Source of the DNA: Oscillospiraceae bacterium
Lineage (GTDB): Bacteria; Bacillota; Clostridia; Oscillospirales; CAG-272
DNA length: 64,000 nucleotides
Assembly (NCBI GenBank): GCA_015064185.1
Contig: SVSS01000001.1
Coordinates: forward strand, 68,910 to 132,909
Reading direction: 5' to 3'
The position numbers and the translations under genes were made by a program. Shown here in pieces: positions 24,129-31,439 of the stretch (its first letter is position 1; each line of letters begins with the position of its first letter). The notes under the pieces are model-generated. The model saw nothing but the letters and a program-made list of their open reading frames with translations, did not search any database and was not told where the DNA came from.

Positions 24129-27100
24129 ATGCTTGAGATACGCAATGTGACAAAGGTCTATCGCTCAAAGACAGGCGAAGAGGTCAAAGCCTTAGATAAT
24201 GTCAGTATCAATTTCCCGGAATCCGGAATGGTATTTATTCTCGGTAAATCGGGTAGCGGTAAGTCCACGCTTCTTAATGTTATGGGTGGCCTTGACAGCT
24301 ATGATAGCGGTGAGTTTATCATCAAGGGTAAGTCCTCAAATGATTTTGCAGGCTCGGATTTTGATGCTTACCGTAACACGTTTATCGGCTTTATTTTCCA
24401 AGAATACAACGTACTTGATGATTTTACCGTGGGTGCCAACATCGGTCTTGCGCTTGAATTGCAGGGCAAAAAGGCAACCGAAGAAAAGATCAATGAGATC
24501 CTCTCGTCGGTCGATCTTTTGAATTACGCTCATCGCAAGCCCAATGAGCTTTCGGGCGGTCAGAAGCAGCGTGTCGCGATTGCGCGTGCGCTGGTAAAGG
24601 AGCCGCAGATCATCATGGCGGATGAGCCCACGGGTGCGCTTGACTCTAATACGGGTAAGCAAATTTTTGACACCTTAAAGGAATTGTCAAAGACCAAGCT
24701 TGTGCTTGTTGTTTCTCATGACCGTGATTTCGCCGAGCGTTATGCCGACCGTATCGTGGAGCTTGCCGATGGCAGGATCATTGAGGACGTGACCAAGCAC
24801 GAGCACCAAGCTGAAAAGATCAGCGACGGTGTGCATCGTATCAACGATCATATTTTGCGTATTGAAAGCGGCTATAAGCTGACCGCTGCCGATCTCGAAA
24901 TGATCAATGCCTACCTTGCAAAGGCGGGCGGCGACGTGCTTTTGTCGGGCGATGGGCGCGTAAACGAGGAGCTGCGCTCTGCTGTGGGCATTTCCAAGGA
25001 CGGCGCTACCACTGTGTTTGAGCACACCCAGCCCGAGAGGGATGTCAAAACCAAGAAATACGAAAAGCACGAGTCCAAGTTTATTCGCTCCAAGCTCCCG
25101 ATGAAGAACGCCGTTAAAATGGGCGCATCGGGCTTAAAGCACAAGAAGTTCCGTCTGGTGATGACGATCCTCCTTTCCTTTATCTCCTTTGCCATGTTCG
25201 GCCTGTCGAGCTCCATGGCGGCGTACGAAAAGATCAATGCTGCTACCGAGTCGATCATTGACACCGAGATCCGTTCCGCCGCCATGACCATGGGCGTGCG
25301 CCGCACGAGCATCTATGATGACGGCGATATGTATTCGTGGCACGAATCTCATGCCATGAATGATGCGGATCTTGCCAAGCTCAAGGAGTTAACAGGGCTT
25401 GACTTCCTGCCTGTGTTTACGGGCTATGACCGTGTGGATAGTTATAGCAACAGTCAAAACTTTGATATGGAACACATTTTTAAGCAGTACGAAAGCAACT
25501 CGGTATTCTCGGGTCGTATTGCAGGACTTATTGATATCGATCAGGAAAGGCTGCCTGCCGAATATCAGTTAATGGCCGGCAAATGGCGTGCCAATAAGGG
25601 TGAGGTCGTAATTACCGAGTTCTTCCTGCGCCAGCTACAGCAATACGGCTATACCGATGGCACAACTGTTATTGAGGGTAAGGATGTAACCGCTGAGGCG
25701 ATCATCGGTAAGACCATTTCCATTCGCAATATCGGTCATTCCAATCTAAGTGATTCGCAGGCATATACGCTGACGATCGTTGGTGTGCTCAACACCAACT
25801 TTAATTACGATCGTTATCAAAATCTGATGCCTTCTGACGATACGCATCAGATGCAGGGACCCGAGGAAGAGCCGAGTCTGCTTGACATGTTCCTTGAAAA
25901 GGAAGTGAAATACGAGCGTGATTTTGGTTTCCACGGCATGGCATTTGCTCACAAGGATGATATCGATGCCATGACTGCCATGATGGGCATGAGCTATGGC
26001 GGCTCGTCGCTCGGCGAGTATATGAGCGGCTTTAACTGCAATCTTCTCCTAAGCTTTTATAAAGCACCTGAGGTTGACGGTGACAATCCTGCTCCCGTTA
26101 ACGCATGGTTGCAGCACGTTGGCAGCAGCTCGGTATTGCCTCAGCTGGAGAAGATCACGTTTGAAGGCGCGCCAAAGGATACGCTTGCCGCTGACGAGAT
26201 GTTGATTTCCTACAAGCAATTGGCAAATTCCGAGCTTTTGCCCGGTGTAGAGATGGCACTTTCCGCCGAAAAGCTTTCTGCCTTTGAAGCAGCGGTTGCT
26301 CCCCATGTCGCCGCATCGTTTGCGGAGTATAAGATGCATAATAACGTCGTGCAAGCGGCAAAGCTTGCCTACCGTGATAAGTACATTGCCGATGCTCTGG
26401 CAGCAGATCCTGCGCTTGAAGCAGCGGTAATGCAGGATGCAAACGACATGCACGGCGGCTCGTACTGGGGCAGCGCGACAGATTACTGGAAAGAAAGATG
26501 GGGCTGGGACGGTGCTGATTACGCGCCCACCGGTGCTGCTACACATACATACGGCGATATGAAAAATGCTTTTGTGAGCAACACGGTGATCAAAAATTCG
26601 CTGATCTCCCTGCTTGGCTTGCCCGCAGGTGTGAGCATGGGTGAATACGGTTTGTCGCAGATGCTTTCGCTCTTTGAGCAATTTGGCGCACAAATCAGTT
26701 ACAATGCCATGGTTGAAAGATATGCCGGTGCGCTTTTGGCTGATTATTTCGTGTCGCAAGGCTATCACATTGTAAACGGTAGCGATTCTTTGCCTGCATT
26801 TGTAAACACTTATGTGAACGATCATATGGAAGGCAGAGTAAGCGAGTGGCGTGGTATGAGTGAAAGCGAACGTATCGAGCGTTTGACGAGTCAATACCGT
26901 TGGGATTATACCTATAATTCGAGTAAATTCGGCGGCACACGCGTAGCACTTTATGAAGGTGCTATGACGATCTATTTGTCAATGACGGGGCAGACAATGG
27001 CAGATGTTTTCACTGCTGTAAACAGTCTTCTTTTCAAGCTTGAATCCTCCTCGTGGGACGGTGGTGATCAAAGTAAGACGGAAAAAACCGATTACAGTGA

Positions 27101-27839
27101 GCACAAGGTGGTGGGCTTCTTTATCACCGAAACGAGCGAAGGCGACGAGATGGTAGTAAGTGATGCCATTTACGAGGAATATACCGCATGGAAGGCGGAG
27201 CAGGAAAAGGTCTCGTTTGGCGGTGAAGTATTTGTGCCGAACTATACCGAGGAACGCATTGAGCACACCCCCGGCTCCTATGCCTTTGCACTTGCGCCGA
27301 TCAGCGCGGGTGATGCCGATGCGATTCAAAAGTTGGTTGAGCTTACCTATTCCGACGAGCACACTACCGATTATCTCTTTGAGATGCAAAACGCCGTGAT
27401 GTACACGCTTGGCAGTTTTAATGAGATCATCGAGATTCTTGCGCAGGTGTTTGTATGGGTAGGTCTTGGCCTTGCGCTCTTCTCGGCACTGTTGTTGATG
27501 AACTTTATCAGCACCTCTATTTCCTACAAGAAGCGCGATATCGGTATTCTTCGTGCAGTTGGTGCACGCTCGTCTGACGTATTTAAGATTTTCTTCAGCG
27601 AGGCGTTTATCATTGCACTTATCAACTTTGCGCTGGCGGTCGCTACGTCGATTGCCGCTGTCCTGGTGCTCAATTACTACATGAGAAATTCGGGCATCAA
27701 TATTACGCTCCTGTCGTTTGGCGCGGTACAGGTTGCCATTATGCTTGGCGTGAGCGTTTTGGTGGCGGCGCTCGCTTCCTTCCTGCCTGTGCGTAGCATT
27801 GCAAGAAAGAAGCCCGTTGACGCAATCAAGGATAGGTAA
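24129..27839 (+). CDS. ABC transporter, fused ATPase and FtsX-type permease (MacB-like)
   Basis: A 1236-residue fusion. Residues 1-225 are an ABC ATPase of the LolD/MacB type: Walker A GKSGSGKST, Q-loop FQEYNVLDDFTV, signature LSGGQKQR, Walker B IIMADEPTGALD, then His switch VVSHD. After a ~110-residue linker, one helix (about 342-362) leads into a very large outside domain (about 365-1095), and an FtsX permease core with three helices closes the protein (about 1100-1235; LRAVGARSSDVFKIFFSEAF is the family loop). MacB-type machines transmit force across the membrane rather than move solutes inward; peptide or lipoprotein export or antimicrobial defence are typical roles. The ~730-residue periplasm-side domain is larger than usual and I do not recognise it. 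Confidence 0.9.
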   Translation: MLEIRNVTKVYRSKTGEEVKALDNVSINFPESGMVFILGKSGSGKSTLLNVMGGLDSYDSGEFIIKGKSSNDFAGSDFDAYRNTFIGFIFQEYNVLDDFTVGANIGLALELQGKKATEEKINEILSSVDLLNYAHRKPNELSGGQKQRVAIARALVKEPQIIMADEPTGALDSNTGKQIFDTLKELSKTKLVLVVSHDRDFAERYADRIVELADGRIIEDVTKHEHQAEKISDGVHRINDHILRIESGYKLTAADLEMINAYLAKAGGDVLLSGDGRVNEELRSAVGISKDGATTVFEHTQPERDVKTKKYEKHESKFIRSKLPMKNAVKMGASGLKHKKFRLVMTILLSFISFAMFGLSSSMAAYEKINAATESIIDTEIRSAAMTMGVRRTSIYDDGDMYSWHESHAMNDADLAKLKELTGLDFLPVFTGYDRVDSYSNSQNFDMEHIFKQYESNSVFSGRIAGLIDIDQERLPAEYQLMAGKWRANKGEVVITEFFLRQLQQYGYTDGTTVIEGKDVTAEAIIGKTISIRNIGHSNLSDSQAYTLTIVGVLNTNFNYDRYQNLMPSDDTHQMQGPEEEPSLLDMFLEKEVKYERDFGFHGMAFAHKDDIDAMTAMMGMSYGGSSLGEYMSGFNCNLLLSFYKAPEVDGDNPAPVNAWLQHVGSSSVLPQLEKITFEGAPKDTLAADEMLISYKQLANSELLPGVEMALSAEKLSAFEAAVAPHVAASFAEYKMHNNVVQAAKLAYRDKYIADALAADPALEAAVMQDANDMHGGSYWGSATDYWKERWGWDGADYAPTGAATHTYGDMKNAFVSNTVIKNSLISLLGLPAGVSMGEYGLSQMLSLFEQFGAQISYNAMVERYAGALLADYFVSQGYHIVNGSDSLPAFVNTYVNDHMEGRVSEWRGMSESERIERLTSQYRWDYTYNSSKFGGTRVALYEGAMTIYLSMTGQTMADVFTAVNSLLFKLESSSWDGGDQSKTEKTDYSEHKVVGFFITETSEGDEMVVSDAIYEEYTAWKAEQEKVSFGGEVFVPNYTEERIEHTPGSYAFALAPISAGDADAIQKLVELTYSDEHTTDYLFEMQNAVMYTLGSFNEIIEILAQVFVWVGLGLALFSALLLMNFISTSISYKKRDIGILRAVGARSSDVFKIFFSEAFIIALINFALAVATSIAAVLVLNYYMRNSGINITLLSFGAVQVAIMLGVSVLVAALASFLPVRSIARKKPVDAIKDR

Positions 27840-27867
27840 CGAAACAATGCACAAATAAAAACAAAAC

Positions 27868-27899
27868 AAAAGCTCCCCCACCGCGGTGGGGGAGCTTTT
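27868..27899. terminator. Bidirectional terminator
   Basis: AAAGCTCCCCCACC pairs with GGTGGGGGAGCTTT around a central GC, between the stops of the convergent ABC and rubrerythrin genes, with A-run and T-run. Confidence 0.88.
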
Positions 27900-27900
27900 C

Positions 27901-28467
27901 TCAGTTTTCTTTGTCTTTTGCAAAATAACCGCGCGGGTGCTGGCAGGTGGGGCAGAGCGCGGGTGGCTCTTGGGCAGTCACCACGTAGCCGCAGTTCAGG
28001 CAGATCCAGCGTGTGGCGGGGCTGTTTGATTTGAACACCTCGCCGTTTTTTACGTCATTTAGCTTTTTTAGATAATTTTCCTCGTGCTGCTTCTCGATGC
28101 TTGCTACACGATCAAAAAGATCGGCGATCACGTCAAAGCCCTCTCGGCGCGCGTCGGTGGCAAATTCAGCGTACATGGTTGCCCATTCAAAGTGCTCACC
28201 GCCCGCGGCTGCATCCAGGTTTCGCTCGGTTGAGCTGTATCCGCCAAGATAGCGGAACCAAAGCTCCGCGTGCTCCATCTCGTTTGCCGCTGTGTCGCGG
28301 AAGAGGTGGGAGATCTCCACATATCCGTCGTTTTTTGCCTTTTTCTCAAACCACTTGTAGCGCAAATACGCCTGTGATTCGCCCGAAAGCGCAGTGTGTA
28401 GGTTTTGCTCGGTTTTGGTGCCCTTCAGCCGTTCAACGTCGACACCGGGTTTGGTATAGGTTGCCAT
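27901..28467 (-). CDS. rbr: Rubrerythrin
   Basis: A 188-residue diiron peroxidase of anaerobes that reduces hydrogen peroxide. The four-helix ferritin-like domain (residues 15-145) carries Glu ligands in LSGESQAYLRY, NEMEHAELW, EGFDVIADLF and EKQHEENY. The C-terminal rubredoxin domain has CLNCGY and CPTCQHP, the four Cys iron ligands. The ATG at 28467 follows GGGAGGGATT; longer frames upstream run through an inverted-repeat element and are not coding. Confidence 0.95.
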   Translation of the reverse strand: MATYTKPGVDVERLKGTKTEQNLHTALSGESQAYLRYKWFEKKAKNDGYVEISHLFRDTAANEMEHAELWFRYLGGYSSTERNLDAAAGGEHFEWATMYAEFATDARREGFDVIADLFDRVASIEKQHEENYLKKLNDVKNGEVFKSNSPATRWICLNCGYVVTAQEPPALCPTCQHPRGYFAKDKEN

Positions 28468-28490
28468 AAAAATCCCTCCCTTTATTTGGT

Positions 28491-28767
28491 TAGCCGCACG
28501 GGAGTCGAACCCACAAGCCCTGCGGCGATAAATTTTAGTGTCTTTTCCCGTGTCAAGGCTTGAAAAGTAATACTTGTCTGCACCTTGCCACAAAAAATCC
28601 ATCAAAAATTTATGAGCCGCAGGGTGCTTCACAGTTTTAAAAGAAGAGGTTTTTTGTGGAACAAACCGAAGTTTTTGAGAAATATACCAATATTTAAGAA
28701 AAATCCGGTGAAGTACCGCGAAAAATGTGCCTTTTAAAACCTTATGTGTTCGACTCCCGTGCGGCTA
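28491..28767. repeat. 277-bp element with perfect 20-bp terminal inverted repeats resembling a tRNA 3' end
   Basis: The segment between rubrerythrin and the acetyltransferase is bounded by TAGCCGCACGGGAGTCGAAC (28491-28510) and its exact reverse complement (28748-28767). Read outward the ends look like a tRNA T arm (GTTCGACTCCC) plus acceptor strand. Inside are a near-perfect inner pair with CCCTGCGGC (28518-28526) and GCCGCAGGG (28616-28624), extending into ATAAATTTT on both sides, and two helices GGTGCTTCAC (28623-28632)/GTGAAGTACC (28708-28717) and GTTTTAAAAG (28634-28643)/CTTTTAAAAC (28731-28740). No reading frame. It resembles a small inverted-repeat (MITE-like) element; no target duplication was seen. 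Confidence 0.65.
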
Positions 28768-28795
28768 GGAGGAGTATTGACCGTTTGCGGAAATT

Positions 28796-29371
28796 TTATA
28801 CAGTACGGCACTCGTTTGAAAGAATCGCACAAATGCCAATGTCGCGATACGCGCCCTTGATGAGCATTGCCTCACGGCGCACGCCCTCAAATTTCATACC
28901 TACCTTATCCATAACACGTCGCGAGGCGTCGTTCCCGATCATATAGCGCGCCTCAATGCGGTGTAGCCCCAGCATGTCAAACCCAAAGCGAAGTACGCGT
29001 CGCACCGCCTCCGGCATGATTTCCTTGCCACGGTATTGGGGATTTAAAACGTAACCGATCTCGCCCCTGTTGTTAGCGCAATCCACAGCGCAAAAGCCGC
29101 ACGTGCCGATCATGCGGTTTTCTTCCTTTAGAATGACCGCCCACTCATAATGCATACCAAGGCGGTATCTGGTTGCAAGATATTCAAGATAGGAGCGAGT
29201 GTGTTCAACATTAGGGTGCGGTTGCCATAAAAGATAGCGCGTAACGTCCGGGTTTCTGGCGTATTCAAACATATCCCCGGCATCGGATACGCGCATGGGG
29301 CGCAGAATAAGGCGCTCGGTTTCAAGCCGCGGCATACGGGAGAAGATATGTAAAAGATTTTCCTTTTTCAT
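28796..29371 (-). CDS. GNAT family N-acetyltransferase (RimJ/RimL type)
   Basis: A 191-residue acetyltransferase. LETERLILRPMRVSDAGDMFEYA is the usual opening of RimJ/RimL-like enzymes; GEIGYVLNPQYRGKEIMPEAVRRVLRFGFDMLGLHRIEARYMIGNDASRRVMDKVGMKFEG contains motif A (acetyl-CoA pyrophosphate loop, degenerate as Q-Y-R-G-K) and motif B. The ATG at 29371 has GGAGG 5 nt upstream. Substrate unknown; ribosomal-protein N-termini or small molecules are options. Confidence 0.9.
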   Translation of the reverse strand: MKKENLLHIFSRMPRLETERLILRPMRVSDAGDMFEYARNPDVTRYLLWQPHPNVEHTRSYLEYLATRYRLGMHYEWAVILKEENRMIGTCGFCAVDCANNRGEIGYVLNPQYRGKEIMPEAVRRVLRFGFDMLGLHRIEARYMIGNDASRRVMDKVGMKFEGVRREAMLIKGAYRDIGICAILSNECRTV

Positions 29372-29480
29372 GATGACCTCCAAAAGTCCCCCGAACGGTG
29401 CGTTTTTTAGGGCTCTTGTGCCTATTATACTCCTTTTTTGCATCTGCCGCAAGAGAAATTTTAAAATCTACAAATTTCGC

Positions 29481-29509
29481 TTGTTTTGTCAGCCGTATCG
29501 GAGTATAAT
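29481..29509 (+). promoter_or_regulatory. Promoter of the small protein-MurE-like operon
   Basis: TTGTTT (29481-29486) and TATAAT (29504-29509), 17-bp spacer, 29 nt before the start codon. Confidence 0.65.
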
Positions 29510-29537
29510 ATATAAAAAGAGAAGGAGTGCGGGCGTG

Positions 29538-29897
29538 ATGGAGATACTTGGTGATTGTCTTTTTCCAATTATTTTGGGTTCAAATACAGAGGCACACACA
29601 TGCGTGCGCCGTATGGAAAAGCGGTATGGGGTAGGCAGCACCGTGCTTACGGGAAAACGAGCATTGACATTGCGTTTTTTGCCGGATGTGAGACTGGTAA
29701 TGGCACCCCCCACGCTTGCTGATGCGGTCTTGTTGGCGATCCTGCGTGATCTTGATGATGAAAGCGGTTTGCGCCTGCCGCTTTTGATTGAATGCGACGG
29801 CGCGTATGATGGGTTTGTAACACGCAATCGCACAGAGCTCGAGGCGCGCTTTATCGTGCGTCGGGCATGCGACATTTTAAGTGGAGGCTTATTTTGA
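29538..29897 (+). CDS. Hypothetical protein cotranslated with a MurE-like ligase
   Basis: A 119-residue protein with no signal peptide. It begins MEILGDCLFPIILGSNTEAHTCVRRMEKRYG, which has the look of a Rossmann-type nucleotide-binding start, followed by hydrophobic strands (VRLVMAPP, LLIECDG). I do not recognise the family; an ATP-grasp N-terminal half-domain is one thought. GAAGGAG lies 10 nt before the ATG at 29538. Its TGA overlaps the TTG start of the MurE-like gene, so the two products are probably made together. Confidence 0.7.
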   Translation: MEILGDCLFPIILGSNTEAHTCVRRMEKRYGVGSTVLTGKRALTLRFLPDVRLVMAPPTLADAVLLAILRDLDDESGLRLPLLIECDGAYDGFVTRNRTELEARFIVRRACDILSGGLF

Positions 29898-31342
29898 AGG
29901 TTGAAAAGTTGTTTGCGCCCTTTGATTTTACACGCTCAAAGGGTGCACTTTCTGTATATGATCTTAATATTAAGGATGTTGTAACCGATCCTGCCGATGC
30001 TGCCGTCAACACCGTTTATGTATGTGTGCGCACTCCGATTGGTGACGGGCATTACGGCGCCGCCGTGGCGTATGCAAACGGGTGCCGATGCTTCCTTGCT
30101 GCACGCGGTCTTGGCTTGCGTGAGGATGCGGCTGTTTATACAACAGAGGACCCTGAGGCGCATCTTGGCGCGTTGGCTGCAAGATGCTTTGGGTATCCCG
30201 CAAGAAGCCTTACAGTTTTCGGCATTACGGGCACGCACGGAAAGACCTCGGTTGCTGATACCTTAGCTGCTACCTTGCGGCATGCAGGGAAAAAGATTGC
30301 TTTGCTTACCACAGACGGCACGGAAATTGATGGGGAGTTTACATTGACTTCGCCTGTCGCCCCTAACGCGGCAGATGTGCAGCGCATGCTACGCGCGGCG
30401 CGCCGCAAGAGAGCAGAGTTTGCCATTATCGAGTTTTCTGCCTATATGCTTGCGCATCATGCGGAAAAATCAATACCGTTTGCCGCTGTCTTGCTAACTG
30501 ACCTTGCACCAAGGCACATCGGTGGGCAGATGCATCCGGATTTTACCTCTTATTGGGCGGCAAAGAAAAAGCTGCTGCTCTCACCGTCGCCATTGGTGTT
30601 TCTTCCGGAGCCCATTGCCGATCTTGACGTAAAGGGCAGGGTTGTGTGCTATGGTGATATGGGGGATATTGTGGCGCAAAACAGCAGGATCTTGTGTGAA
30701 AATGGGTCGCTCGGCACTGCATTTTCCTTTACATACCAAAAGGAAACTGTGGAAATTTTCTATCCCGTTATAGGGGATTTTGCCACAAGAAACGCTACGG
30801 CAGCGGCGGTATTGGCACTTGCGGCAGGGCTCCCTCTTGCCGAGATCGCACAGGGCTTGTCCCATGCCGCACCAATCGGCCGTATGGAATGTATATATTC
30901 AAATAACGGGGCTCGTGTTTTTCTGGATGTCGCGTATGAGGCTGAGGATCTTTTAGGGGTGCTGCAGAGCTTGCGCCGCGTGACAAGAGGCAGACTTTGT
31001 GTTGTGCTTGGCTCTGTTGGTGGGCGTGCGGTGCACCGTCGCGCGCCACTTGGAAAAACAGCTGTGGAGCATGCCGATTTTGTGTATTTCACGGCAGATG
31101 ATCCGGGCAGTGAGCCTGTAAAGAGGATCATCCAAGAAATGGTGTTAGAAATTGAGGATGCAAGCCGCTATCTTTGCATCCCCTCTCGACGCAAGGCGAT
31201 CTTGCGCGCCATTGAGGATCTTCGCACGGGGGATACGCTGCTTGTTTTGGGTAAGGCGAGAGATGAAAGCCAGCTTGTAATGGGGGCAAAAGAGCCGTTC
31301 AGTGACCGCGAGGTGGTTTTGAAAGCCGCACGGAGAACATAA
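29894..31342 (+). CDS. Mur ligase family protein, MurE-like
   Basis: A 482-residue ATP-dependent ligase. The P-loop GITGTHGKTSVADTLAAT, the central EFSAYMLAHHAEKSIPFAAVLLTDL strand-helix and C-terminal PFSDREVVLKAA are those of MurE (UDP-MurNAc-tripeptide synthetase). Where MurE has DNPR (diaminopimelate) the protein reads DDPG, so the amino acid cannot be called. No other peptidoglycan gene is next to it, so this may be an accessory paralogue. A TTG start at 29894 is inferred because GTGGAGG lies 6 nt upstream and the stop of the preceding gene overlaps it; the next upstream ATG-like codon is inside that gene. Confidence 0.85.
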   Translation: MKVEKLFAPFDFTRSKGALSVYDLNIKDVVTDPADAAVNTVYVCVRTPIGDGHYGAAVAYANGCRCFLAARGLGLREDAAVYTTEDPEAHLGALAARCFGYPARSLTVFGITGTHGKTSVADTLAATLRHAGKKIALLTTDGTEIDGEFTLTSPVAPNAADVQRMLRAARRKRAEFAIIEFSAYMLAHHAEKSIPFAAVLLTDLAPRHIGGQMHPDFTSYWAAKKKLLLSPSPLVFLPEPIADLDVKGRVVCYGDMGDIVAQNSRILCENGSLGTAFSFTYQKETVEIFYPVIGDFATRNATAAAVLALAAGLPLAEIAQGLSHAAPIGRMECIYSNNGARVFLDVAYEAEDLLGVLQSLRRVTRGRLCVVLGSVGGRAVHRRAPLGKTAVEHADFVYFTADDPGSEPVKRIIQEMVLEIEDASRYLCIPSRRKAILRAIEDLRTGDTLLVLGKARDESQLVMGAKEPFSDREVVLKAARRT

Positions 31343-31361
31343 TGTTCTCTGTGCGGTTTTT
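31326..31361 (+). terminator. Terminator overlapping the MurE-like stop
   Basis: CCGCACGGAGAACAT (31326-31340) pairs with ATGTTCTCTGTGCGG (31342-31356), then TTTTTG; the stem contains the TAA stop (31340-31342). Confidence 0.88.
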
Positions 31362-31439
31362 GTTGCAGGGGGTTGCTTTTTTTGCCGTTTCATGTTAAAA
31401 TAAATTATATATTGTCATAATGTGTGAAAGGGGATCGTC

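Noticed and set aside
28468..28632. N-terminal extension of rubrerythrin
   Set aside because: The extra codons come from the inverted-repeat element; the ATG at 28467 has a strong ribosome site and the usual start.
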